Made by a program: the position numbers and the translations under genes. This document shows positions 8,022-14,357 of a DNA stretch of 14,626 nucleotides, piece by piece. The DNA comes from Polyangiaceae bacterium (lineage in GTDB: Bacteria > Myxococcota > Polyangia > Polyangiales > Polyangiaceae). The notes beneath the pieces are model-generated. The model ran no database searches. It saw nothing but the letters and a program-made list of their open reading frames with translations, and had not been told where the DNA came from. The stretch spans positions 1 to 14,626 of the forward strand of contig JAICTU010000215.1 in assembly GCA_025936205.1 (NCBI GenBank), in the 5' to 3' direction. Each line of letters starts with the position of its first letter. Positions within the stretch are counted from its first letter, which is position 1.

Positions 8022-8687
8022 TTATGCGGCAGGCTTGGCAGCGCGGGCCTGTGGCGATTGCAATGCCCGGCGGACCCGCCGCGTCAGCTGGGTTGCGGCC
8101 TTGATGTGGTTGTTCGATGTGCGCGTCGATTTGCGTGAAGGCCGGCCATCACAGTCTTCCAGGGCGTAGGTCATGCCGCTGTCGTTCTGGCGGCCGTCGT
8201 GCCTGCCGTGATGGTTGCCGTTGTGACCGTTCGTGAGCGGAGCCTCGGGTTCCAGCGCAGCGGGCGGCGGGCGCAGCGTCGCCCGGGGCGTCTTCTGGCC
8301 GCTGCGTTCGACGCGGTGGCGCACGGCCCGCGCGACGCGCGGCATGATTCGGCGCACGGCCTCCAGCACTTCGCTGGCGCGCTGTTCGATGTGCACGGGC
8401 TCTCCGTGGTCAAATACGATCTCGATGCTGCAACGCAGACCGGGGCCGCCGCGCGGACCATTTTCGTCCTGCAGGTGGATGACGGCTCGCGAGATGCGCG
8501 TACCGAACGGCACCAGCGTGAGCCGCAGCCGCTCCTCGATGCTGGTGCGCGCCACCTCGTCGAGCGCGCCCCGGGCGTGCGTGATCACCTCGGTGGCGTC
8601 GATCGGCGTGCGCCCCAGCGCGCGTTTGGGCGCCTGCCGGCTGTCGTTGTGGTTGTCGGTGTCTCGGGCATCAGCATGGTTAGCCAT
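8022..8687 (-). CDS. HPF/RaiA-family ribosome hibernation factor-like protein
   Basis: A 221-residue protein. Residues about 30-128 resemble the S30AE (HPF/YfiA, 'sigma-54 modulation') domain: RISRAVIHLQDENGPRGG (64-81), then RCSIEI (85-90) and an Arg-rich final helix ending RHRVER. Members bind the decoding region of the small ribosomal subunit and silence ribosomes in stationary phase. After a His/Asn-rich linker (about 153-169) comes a basic tail with RPSRKSTRTS (182-191) and SPQARA (211-216), a C-terminal signature that I recall from a subset of bacterial HPF/RaiA-like proteins. It is not the long HPF C-terminal dimerisation domain. ATG at 8687 follows a weak GCGAGAA; further upstream extension in frame has no family character. 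It stands alone: a strong hairpin follows it and a gene relic precedes it. It might act on ribosomes or as a stress protein; target not demonstrable here. Confidence 0.8.
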   Translation of the reverse strand: MANHADARDTDNHNDSRQAPKRALGRTPIDATEVITHARGALDEVARTSIEERLRLTLVPFGTRISRAVIHLQDENGPRGGPGLRCSIEIVFDHGEPVHIEQRASEVLEAVRRIMPRVARAVRHRVERSGQKTPRATLRPPPAALEPEAPLTNGHNGNHHGRHDGRQNDSGMTYALEDCDGRPSRKSTRTSNNHIKAATQLTRRVRRALQSPQARAAKPAA

Positions 8688-8920
8688 GCTGAAATTCTCG
8701 CAAGACACGTGCCTGCGGGTACCCGGCGCAGGCGCGTGGCATCCTTCGGCGGATTGCACTCGTGCAACTCGATTTCCGAGGGCCTGGACCTCGGCGTTCG
8801 CGGGGGAGAGGGGCTGCTTGCAGCGCCTGGACCAGCTGGCGGCGGGACCTGACTGCAATTCCGCCACGCACGGCCGCCAGTGTGGGGGGCAGAAGACCCA
8901 ACTCGAGCGGGCCCCGGTGT
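8688..8920. other. Gene-free stretch upstream of the HPF-like gene
   Basis: No supported intact gene lies between the HPF-like start (8687) and the stop of the GH8 gene (9063). The right third is the aldo/keto reductase relic annotated separately. This left part should carry the promoter of the HPF-like gene, but no good -35/-10 pair is visible; the only clear structure is the 14-bp palindrome at 8754-8767. Confidence 0.5.
8754..8767. promoter_or_regulatory. 14-bp palindrome upstream of the HPF-like gene (possible operator)
   Basis: TTGCAC-TC-GTGCAA has 6-bp perfect arms and a 2-bp centre and lies 66 bp upstream of the HPF-like start codon. The size and symmetry suit a dimeric repressor or activator site. 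No matching regulator is identified, and a palindrome of this length may occur by chance. Confidence 0.25.
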
Positions 8921-9066
8921 CAGCGCGGCTTGGGCTGGCTCCTGCGACAGGCGCCCAATATCCTGCTCATTCCGGGGACGTCGAGCCGCGAACAGCTCCG
9001 CGAAACCTTGGGGCAGCGGAGCTCGAGCTCCCTGCCGACGCGTTGCAGGCGCTCGAGCGGATCTAG
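8921..9066 (+). pseudogene. Aldo/keto reductase, C-terminal remnant with frameshift
   Basis: Plus-strand translation from 8921 reads QRGLGWLLRQAPNILLIPGT (continuing SSREQLRE), which matches the aldo/keto reductase (AKR) segment around LAWLLxxxPNILLIPGTSS that binds NADP. At 9002-9006 the frame breaks: the reading continues one frame over as NLGAAELELPADALQALERI followed by TAG at 9064-9066, the typical AKR C-terminal end. A single missing A in the GAAAC run explains the break, since restoring it joins RE-NLGAAELEL. The other ~85% of an AKR (TIM-barrel core with catalytic Asp/Tyr/Lys/His) is absent upstream, where the HPF-like gene starts 230 bp away on the other strand. The stop overlaps the GH8 stop as CTAG, suggesting an ancestral convergent AKR/GH8 pair. 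No function is expected. A sequencing error could account for the frameshift but not for the missing 5' part. Confidence 0.75.
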
Positions 9067-10205
9067 CGCGGCGGCAGCTCGACCAGGTTGCCGCTGAGCA
9101 TCAACAGGCTGAGCACCGTCCAGCAGTGGTTGTAGTAGCGGCTGCGCGTCAGCAGCTGCCCCGTGCGCACGCGCGCATAGGCGGCCTCCACGAACGGCGC
9201 GAACGCAGGGTCGTGCATCGCGCCGGCCGCGGCGCAACCGACGAACACCGCCGAGCCCGGGTTGTTGGGCGGAGACTTGGGATCGGGCGCGGGCTTGCCG
9301 TCGAGCGCGTAGCCGTCGACGATCTGGTCGGCGCCGATGCCAGCGAAGAAGCGGCTCACCTGCTGCAGGTAGGCTCGAGCGCGCGGCTCCTTGGCGTAGG
9401 CCCAGTCCTGCCCGAGCCGGAAGGGGGTGCGCGCCGAGTCGTACTGGTAGTTCTGCATCGCGCCCGGAAAGGCTTCGACGGGCTTGCCCGCGTCGTCGCA
9501 CCAGGCCGGCACGAGGCCGTTCGATTGGTTACCGCTCGCGGCATTCAAGCTGCGATTCAGCACCACGTAGCCCGTGTCGATCACGCGCTGCCAGCCTGCC
9601 TGGTTGCCCGTGACCTCGCCGAACAGGCGGTACTGGTTGGGCGCGAAGTACGAGGGGTTGAACACGTTGCGCCCCCGCCAGTCGTCGCCGGGCAGGAACA
9701 GATCGGGCCACTTGCCGTGGTCGACTTCCGTCTCGTAGATGGCGTCGATCAGCTGTTGCGCCATGCTCAGGTACGTCTCTTCGAACGAGCCCCGGCCGCC
9801 CCACTGACGGTCGGCCTGGATCAAAGCCCAGGCCATGTCCTCATCCGCATCGGAGGCAGCGCCCACGGCCAGCGGGCGCGAGCCGTCCGGCGCGATGTAC
9901 CAGTCCATCAGTCCGCTCTTGTTCAGAAAGCAGCGCGCATAGCGCCAGAAGCCATCAAACAGCGCCTGGTCGCCGAACATGACCGAGATCACCATGCCGT
10001 AGGCGATGCCTTCGGACACCGTCGAGTTGGCTTGCCCGTCGGGGGTGTCCGGGCGGCGCGTGCGCCAACCGCCTCGTGCGCCGTCGCTGGTCACGATCTC
10101 GCTCCGCCAGTTCTCGAACGCGTTGCGCGCGTCGGCCGCGTTGGCCTGGCGCGGATAGCTACAGTGAGGGAGGCGCTGATCGTGCGGAAATGGAAACCGG
10201 GTCAT
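9063..10205 (-). CDS. Glycoside hydrolase family 8 (endoglucanase/chitosanase-type)
   Basis: A 380-residue protein covering a complete GH8 (alpha/alpha)6 barrel. VSEGIAYGM (63-71) carries the expected general acid Glu65; ASDADEDMAWAL (117-128) holds the conserved Asp cluster; YQYDSARTPFRLGQDW (253-268) has an Asp256 where GH8a enzymes place the general base. Family members cut beta-1,4-glucan, chitosan, lichenin or xylan with inversion. The sequence begins with the usual mature-domain start (FPFPHDQRLP), with no signal peptide or lipobox, which is odd for an enzyme normally exported. The ATG at 10205 is preceded by GGGGG about three bases upstream, and no in-frame ATG or GTG lies between it and the T-run at 10245. 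Substrate cannot be decided; a BcsZ-like role in exopolysaccharide handling or a cell-wall-degrading role are both open. It diverges from the ada gene, with a probable attenuator in its leader. Confidence 0.92.
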   Translation of the reverse strand: MTRFPFPHDQRLPHCSYPRQANAADARNAFENWRSEIVTSDGARGGWRTRRPDTPDGQANSTVSEGIAYGMVISVMFGDQALFDGFWRYARCFLNKSGLMDWYIAPDGSRPLAVGAASDADEDMAWALIQADRQWGGRGSFEETYLSMAQQLIDAIYETEVDHGKWPDLFLPGDDWRGRNVFNPSYFAPNQYRLFGEVTGNQAGWQRVIDTGYVVLNRSLNAASGNQSNGLVPAWCDDAGKPVEAFPGAMQNYQYDSARTPFRLGQDWAYAKEPRARAYLQQVSRFFAGIGADQIVDGYALDGKPAPDPKSPPNNPGSAVFVGCAAAGAMHDPAFAPFVEAAYARVRTGQLLTRSRYYNHCWTVLSLLMLSGNLVELPPR

Positions 10206-10244
10206 GGCCCCCAGGAGCCTAATCGGCGCCGAAGGCGGCGCATG

Positions 10245-10357
10245 AAAAAAAGCGAGTGTCGCGTCTAGAGTGCCGCGCGACTTGGCCCGACCCGGGCCGC
10301 CGCAGGCGAACCGGCCCGGGTCGGGCCACGAGGGCTGCCAATGAGGCGCGACACTCG
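10245..10357 (-). terminator. Nested inverted repeat plus T-run in the GH8 leader (attenuator-like)
   Basis: Outer arms of 11 bp (10253-10263 with 10347-10357, CGAGTGTCGCG) surround a perfect 16-bp inner inverted repeat (10283-10298 with 10313-10328, TGGCCCGACCCGGGCC) with a 14-nt loop. Read on the minus strand the outer stem is followed, after one C, by seven T (10251 down to 10245), giving an intrinsic terminator shape 39 nt before the GH8 start codon. In the plus direction there is no T-run. Because the gene on the far side (ada) is on the opposite strand, this most likely acts on the GH8 transcript itself or ends a small RNA. A MITE-like repeat is another reading, though no target-site duplication is seen. 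Confidence 0.55.
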
Positions 10358-10445
10358 GGGCGCTATTGGGATTTGAAAGCAAGACCCGGAGTGCGAGCCT
10401 GGGCCCGGAGGCTAGGTTGGTGGTGAAGGCTTCGAGACGCAGTAA

Positions 10446-10450
10446 AGGAG
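10446..10450 (+). promoter_or_regulatory. Shine-Dalgarno sequence that sets the ada start
   Basis: AGGAG lies eight bases before the ATG at 10459. This decides the start against an in-frame TTG at 10366, which has no ribosome-binding site and would add 31 residues unlike the family. Confidence 0.75.
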
Positions 10451-10458
10451 CGAAAGCC

Positions 10459-11646
10459 ATGTTCCACGCCGATTTCCAGGAGACGCGAACCTCCTCCGCC
10501 CCCCGCGCAGCCCGAGGTGGATCCAGCGGATCCCAGAGCGCCGTGACAGATCCGCGCTGGGGAGCCATCGTCGCGCGCGATTCTCGCGCAGATGGCCAGT
10601 TCTACTATGCGGTCGCCAGCACCGGCGTATATTGCCGCCCGAGCTGCGCTGCACGCTTGCCGCGGCCGGAAAATGTGAGCTTCCACCTGACGCGCGCAGC
10701 GGCCGAGGGCGCTGGCTATCGGCCTTGCAAGCGCTGCAAGCCGGAGCAGCTGCCGCTCGACGAACGGCGCGCGCAGCAGGTGGCGGAGCTCTGCCGCTTC
10801 ATCGACGAGGCGCTGGAGCAGGCAGCGGAGTTGCCCAAGCTCGAGACACTCGCGGAGCACGCTGGCATGAGCCCGCATCATTTGCATCGCCTGTTCAAGG
10901 CGGTGACGGGCGTCACGCCGCGCGCTTACGCGGTTGCCCGGCGCGCCGAGCGCTTGCGGCGCGAGCTGGAGCAGAAGTCGAGCGTGACGGCCGCGCTCTA
11001 CCGCGCTGGCTTCGGCTCCAGCGGGCGGCTGTATTCGGCCTCGAACCAGCGGCTCGGCATGACGCCGAGCCGCTATCGCGCCGGTGGCTCGCACACGCAG
11101 ATCACCTTCGGCATCGGCGCTTGCTCGCTGGGCGTGGTCCTGGTGGCGGCCACCGAGCGCGGCGTGTGCGCGATCCTGCTCGGCGACGACGCCGCGGAGC
11201 TGGAGCGGGACCTGCTGCGGCGCTTTCCGGAAGCGGAGCTGCGGCGCGGGGATCGCGCCTTCGATCGCCAGCTGGCGGAAGTGGTGGCGCTCGTCGAGCA
11301 GCCGGGGCGCGGGCTTTCGTTACCGCTCGACGTGCGCGGCACGGCGTTTCAGGAGCGGGTCTGGCAAGCCCTGCAAGCTATCCCCGCGGGCGCGACGCGC
11401 AGCTATCGCGAGCTGGCGCAGGCCATCGGCGCACCGCGCGCGGTGCGCGCCGTGGCGGCCGCGTGCGCGGCCAACGCGCTCGCGGTCGCCGTGCCGTGCC
11501 ATCGGTTGCTGCGCAGCGACGGAGACGTGTCCGGCTATCGCTGGGGTGTGGAGCGCAAGCGGGCACTCCTGGAGCGCGAACGCGCCGCGCAGGCACCGAG
11601 CCCCAAGCCCCGAGCAATCGCGGCCCGCGCGCGCTCGAAGCGTTGA
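10459..11646 (+). CDS. ada: Ada: bifunctional DNA alkylation repair methyltransferase and AraC-type regulator
   Basis: A 395-residue protein with the full three-part Ada order. The N-terminal zinc domain (about 30-95) has TGVYCRPSC and YRPCKRC, giving the four zinc-binding cysteines 59, 63, 90 and 93; the first is the expected methyl acceptor from DNA phosphotriesters. Residues about 105-210 form an AraC-type double helix-turn-helix (LETLAEHAGMSPHHLHRLFK, then AGFGSSGRLYSASNQRLGMTP). The C-terminal MGMT domain (about 213-372) has AVPCHRLLRSDG with acceptor Cys347 and a normal GYRWGVERKRALLERE end. In E. coli, methylation of the first cysteine turns Ada into an activator of repair genes including its own; the same is expected here. 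It is the only intact plus-strand gene in the window, diverges from GH8 over 253 bp, and ends three bases before the convergent CBM9-like gene. No alkB or alkA lies beside it in the window. Confidence 0.96.
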   Translation: MFHADFQETRTSSAPRAARGGSSGSQSAVTDPRWGAIVARDSRADGQFYYAVASTGVYCRPSCAARLPRPENVSFHLTRAAAEGAGYRPCKRCKPEQLPLDERRAQQVAELCRFIDEALEQAAELPKLETLAEHAGMSPHHLHRLFKAVTGVTPRAYAVARRAERLRRELEQKSSVTAALYRAGFGSSGRLYSASNQRLGMTPSRYRAGGSHTQITFGIGACSLGVVLVAATERGVCAILLGDDAAELERDLLRRFPEAELRRGDRAFDRQLAEVVALVEQPGRGLSLPLDVRGTAFQERVWQALQAIPAGATRSYRELAQAIGAPRAVRAVAAACAANALAVAVPCHRLLRSDGDVSGYRWGVERKRALLERERAAQAPSPKPRAIAARARSKR

Positions 11647-11649
11647 CGC

Positions 11650-12642
11650 TCAGGGCAGCAACGTCGGCGTACAGAACACGCCGGAGTTCTGGAACGGATA
11701 AAATGCCGGCGACGTCTCGGGACCGACGCGCAGGAAGTACTGACCGATCCGGTTGCCCTGGACACCCGCTTCGCCCGGCGGCGCCGAGATGTTATGGGCC
11801 AGATCGAAGCCCACCTGCGCGCCTTCCATCAGCGTCCAGCTGCTGAGGCCCAGGTCTTGGGCACTGACCGAGAGCTCGAGCGCGTACCCGGTCGTCGTCG
11901 GTCTCATGATCCAGTCGGCAGCGGCGACGGCGGCCACGCGCCCCGCGGGCGGAAGGTAGGCTTCCGCGCGCTCGCCAGGTTGCACATCATCGGGCGGGGC
12001 CGTGAAGATCAGCTGGCGCGTGCCCGGATCGTCGAAGCTGCCGGCGTCCGATGAGACGGCGTCATGGTCGACGTAGACCTCGACGCCGTCCCCCTGCCAG
12101 GGTTCCGTGCTGCCGTCCGCCGGATTGCGATCGGGATCCTCCACTTGCAGGTAGAAGTACAGGCCATGTGGAAGCCATGCCGCCGCAAAGAACAGCGTCT
12201 GACCTGCGGGGACGCTGCCGGGCCCGGTCCAGTGCGCCGGTTGCACTGGTTGCAGGCCGAGTCCGGGCTCGAGCTGGCCATCGAGCGTCGGCGGCGTGGC
12301 GAGCGGTGGCAGCTCGTCGCAGCTCGCCAGGCGGAGCGTGCCGGCGTCGGCGATGATGCTTGCATCGCCGGGCCCCAGTGCGAACGGCTCGGGTATTTCG
12401 CGAGCGATGCTCGCATCGACCGGTGTCGCCAGCAGCGTGCTGCCAGCATCGAGCGCGGCTTCCGAAGTCTGTTCGGGGATGAAGGTGCTGGAACCGGCGT
12501 GGCCACCGGGCTCGAACTCGGCGAGCGCACCGTACCCCCAACGGCCGCACCCTTGCGCAGAGGGTGCGCTGACCGCCAGGGCGATGGCCGCCGCCGCGCC
12601 GCGCAGGCTCGCCGAGCTGCTCTGCCATCGCCTCCCTCTCAC
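11650..12642 (-). CDS. Secreted CBM9-like carbohydrate-binding protein (probable lipoprotein)
   Basis: A protein of about 330 residues with a clear export signal: RGRR n-region, the hydrophobic stretch LRGAAAAIALAVS and a small-residue site ending SAQGC, which could be a loose lipobox. A Pro/Ala/Asp-rich linker follows. The second half reads as a CBM9/DOMON-like beta-sandwich: PPTLDGQLEPG, HGLYFYLQVEDPD, WQGDGVEVYVDHDA, YALELSVSAQDLG and VGFDLAHNIS are the expected strands, the GDxVEVYVD motif being the most diagnostic. CBM9 modules bind the ends of plant polysaccharides. GTG at 12642 gives the best signal peptide; an ATG at 12687 is possible but has a hairpin directly upstream instead of a ribosome-binding site. 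It lies just downstream of the pectinesterase on the same strand, so a surface role in pectin or cell-wall binding is inferred. No catalytic domain is present. Confidence 0.82.
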   Translation of the reverse strand: MRGRRWQSSSASLRGAAAAIALAVSAPSAQGCGRWGYGALAEFEPGGHAGSSTFIPEQTSEAALDAGSTLLATPVDASIAREIPEPFALGPGDASIIADAGTLRLASCDELPPLATPPTLDGQLEPGLGLQPVQPAHWTGPGSVPAGQTLFFAAAWLPHGLYFYLQVEDPDRNPADGSTEPWQGDGVEVYVDHDAVSSDAGSFDDPGTRQLIFTAPPDDVQPGERAEAYLPPAGRVAAVAAADWIMRPTTTGYALELSVSAQDLGLSSWTLMEGAQVGFDLAHNISAPPGEAGVQGNRIGQYFLRVGPETSPAFYPFQNSGVFCTPTLLP

Positions 12643-12693
12643 TGGCCCATCTTCACGAGCGGATGCGGGCACCGGATCCGAAGGCATCAATGC

Positions 12694-12714
12694 CGCGCGA
12701 GAGGACCTCGCGCG
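12694..12714 (-). other. Hairpin between the pectinesterase and CBM9-like genes
   Basis: Perfect 8-bp arms CGCGCGAG/CTCGCGCG (12694-12701 with 12707-12714) with a 5-nt loop, 27 nt after the pectinesterase stop. No T-run follows, so read-through into the CBM9-like gene is plausible; it may adjust the ratio of the two products or protect the upstream mRNA. Confidence 0.35.
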
Positions 12715-12741
12715 CGGATCCCCACCGAAATGGAACAGGCT

Positions 12742-14343
12742 TTATTCCAGCGTCGGATCCCAGCCGAGCACGGCGACGCGATCGCGCAGCGCGGCCGCTT
12801 CAGCGGCGCTGATCTGGCGTGAGGCCGGGTGGCGCTGCGAGGTGTTCAGCGGCTGCCCTGCCAGGTCGGTGTTCTGGAACTCCCAGAAGCGCAGGGCACC
12901 CGTGGCTGTGGTGCCGGCCGGCGTCACCGTCCAACCCGCGGGCGAGATCTGGGGGCCGATCTGGCAGTTGATGAAGGCGACCTGGCTGCTCGGATATACC
13001 GTCGCGTCGATGCGGGCCAGTGTGCTGCCCGTGATGCCCGGATCGGCGGTCAGCTTGGAGTCGACGAAGATGTAGCCGAAGGCGCCCGCGCCATTGCGCG
13101 CCTGTACGATCACGCCCGAGCGACCCACGATCTTGATTTCGCTGCGCTCGAAGTAGGACGCGCCCACGCCCCACACGAAGTCGACGTTGCCCTCGATGTA
13201 GGAGTCGGCGACGTAGACGTGGCCTTCGAGCAGCAGCGTGTCCTGCAAGCTGAGGAAGTTGGCGTTGCGCAGGGTGACGTGGTCGCTGCGCACGCGCAGG
13301 GCCTCTGCCTGGCCGCCGCCCTGCGGCGTGGTGTTGTGCAGGGTCAGGTTCTCGATCGTGAGGCCGTTGCCGGTCAGCACGGTGAGCATCGCGCGCCCCG
13401 CCGTGCCGCCGTTGAGGTTCTCGTTGTTGGGGTAGCTGATGACGGTGGCGTCGCGATCCTCACCGCGCAGGGTCACATTGGCCTTGCCCGTGAGGTAGCC
13501 GATCTCGTGATAGATGCCGTTGCGGAGCTCGACCGTGACGCGGCCGGTGTTGCCCGCCGGAATCGCGTCGAGCGCGCCCTGCAGCGTGCAGAAGCCGCTG
13601 CCTTCGCGTTGCACGATCAGATCACTCGAGGGCGGCGGCAATGGCCCGGTGCGGAAGGCCCAGCTCGCGTCGCCGATCACGGCTTGCGCGTTGCCTGCCG
13701 CATCCTGGAACACGCCCGCGTCGACGCGCACGAAGTAGCCGGTGTTCGGCTTCAACAGGGCGTGGGGAAAGTAGACGGAGACGTCACGACCATCCACGAA
13801 CACGGGGCGCACCAGGTTCGTGGTGCGGCCGGCGATGCTGTCGGTGAAGGCCGTCGCGGCCATGTCGATCGTTCCGACGGCGGTATTGGGTGCGGCCTGA
13901 TCGAAGATCCGGATGCGGCCCGTGTTGCCGAGGCGCACGTCGCTCGCGAAGCTGAGGCGCAAGGGGACGTCGCGGCAGACGCTGGCGCCGGCACTCGGGA
14001 AGCGGCTGACGACGCCCGGCGGCAGACTGGAGTCAGGCGCGACGGCGGGAGGGACGACCGCGGGAGGGGCAGCGTCGGGCGCTGCTTCCGGTGCAGGGGC
14101 GGCGTCCGCTGTCGCAGCGCCGCTGGCTGTGCCGTCAGGCGGGCTCAGCTCGGGAAGCGCGCTCTGCTCGTTCGTCTCACCGCTGACGGCGGGTGACGGC
14201 TCGGGTTTCGTCGTGTCGGTCGTGGAAGAAGTCGGCGCGTCATTCGTACTCGGCGGCGCCGAGGGCAAGCTCTGGTCTTCCGTGTGTGCGCGCTCTGCAG
14301 CGCAGCCCAGGACGCAAGCGAGCACGAGGATGATGCGAGTCAC
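12742..14343 (-). CDS. Pectinesterase (CE8) lipoprotein with N-terminal Ig-like domain
   Basis: A 533-residue protein. The signal sequence MTRIILVLACVLGC ends in a VLGC lipobox (Cys14), followed by a long Ser/Thr/Pro/Ala linker (about 15-108). Residues about 110-233 look like a bacterial Ig-like (Big_5) domain. The pectinesterase beta-helix runs about 240-533: GIYHE (276-280), QAEALR (345-350), LQDTL (366-370, Gln367/Asp368), GNVDFVWG (385-392, nucleophile Asp388) and LAR (442-444, Arg444). These match the CE8 catalytic Gln, two Asp and Arg, so it should remove methyl esters from pectin. The usual LGRPW reads LARID here: the Arg is kept, the aromatic subsite Trp is not. The start is GTG with no Shine-Dalgarno; a TATACT eight bases upstream suggests a leaderless mRNA. 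It heads a two-gene unit with the CBM9-like protein. No pectate lyase lies nearby in the window. Confidence 0.93.
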   Translation of the reverse strand: MTRIILVLACVLGCAAERAHTEDQSLPSAPPSTNDAPTSSTTDTTKPEPSPAVSGETNEQSALPELSPPDGTASGAATADAAPAPEAAPDAAPPAVVPPAVAPDSSLPPGVVSRFPSAGASVCRDVPLRLSFASDVRLGNTGRIRIFDQAAPNTAVGTIDMAATAFTDSIAGRTTNLVRPVFVDGRDVSVYFPHALLKPNTGYFVRVDAGVFQDAAGNAQAVIGDASWAFRTGPLPPPSSDLIVQREGSGFCTLQGALDAIPAGNTGRVTVELRNGIYHEIGYLTGKANVTLRGEDRDATVISYPNNENLNGGTAGRAMLTVLTGNGLTIENLTLHNTTPQGGGQAEALRVRSDHVTLRNANFLSLQDTLLLEGHVYVADSYIEGNVDFVWGVGASYFERSEIKIVGRSGVIVQARNGAGAFGYIFVDSKLTADPGITGSTLARIDATVYPSSQVAFINCQIGPQISPAGWTVTPAGTTATGALRFWEFQNTDLAGQPLNTSQRHPASRQISAAEAAALRDRVAVLGWDPTLE

Positions 14344-14351
14344 TCTGCGCG

Positions 14352-14357
14352 AGTATA
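14352..14357 (-). promoter_or_regulatory. Candidate -10 element of the pectinesterase gene
   Basis: TATACT (minus strand) matches the sigma-70 -10 consensus at five of six positions and ends eight bases before the GTG start, which would put transcription start at or next to that codon. No good -35 is visible 16-18 bp upstream. The remaining sequence up to 14626 shows no supported gene; a 6-bp hairpin with a 3-nt loop sits at 14596-14610. Confidence 0.4.

Noticed and set aside
8880..10268. Long plus-strand open frame opposite GH8 (462 codons), and similar ones opposite 4209-5495 and 12829-14196
   Set aside because: These are high-GC antisense shadows: Arg/Ala/Gln/His-rich with no recognisable domains, while the opposite strand has clear motifs.
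10375..10384. GAAAGCAAGA upstream of ada, reminiscent of the E. coli Ada box
   Set aside because: It lacks the central GC of AAAGCGCA and is single; not enough for a site call.
12062..12628. Minus-strand frame with a good Shine-Dalgarno (GGGAGG before ATG) overlapping the CBM9-like gene
   Set aside because: Its product is Arg/Ala-rich with no domain, whereas the alternative frame gives a signal peptide and CBM9 motifs.
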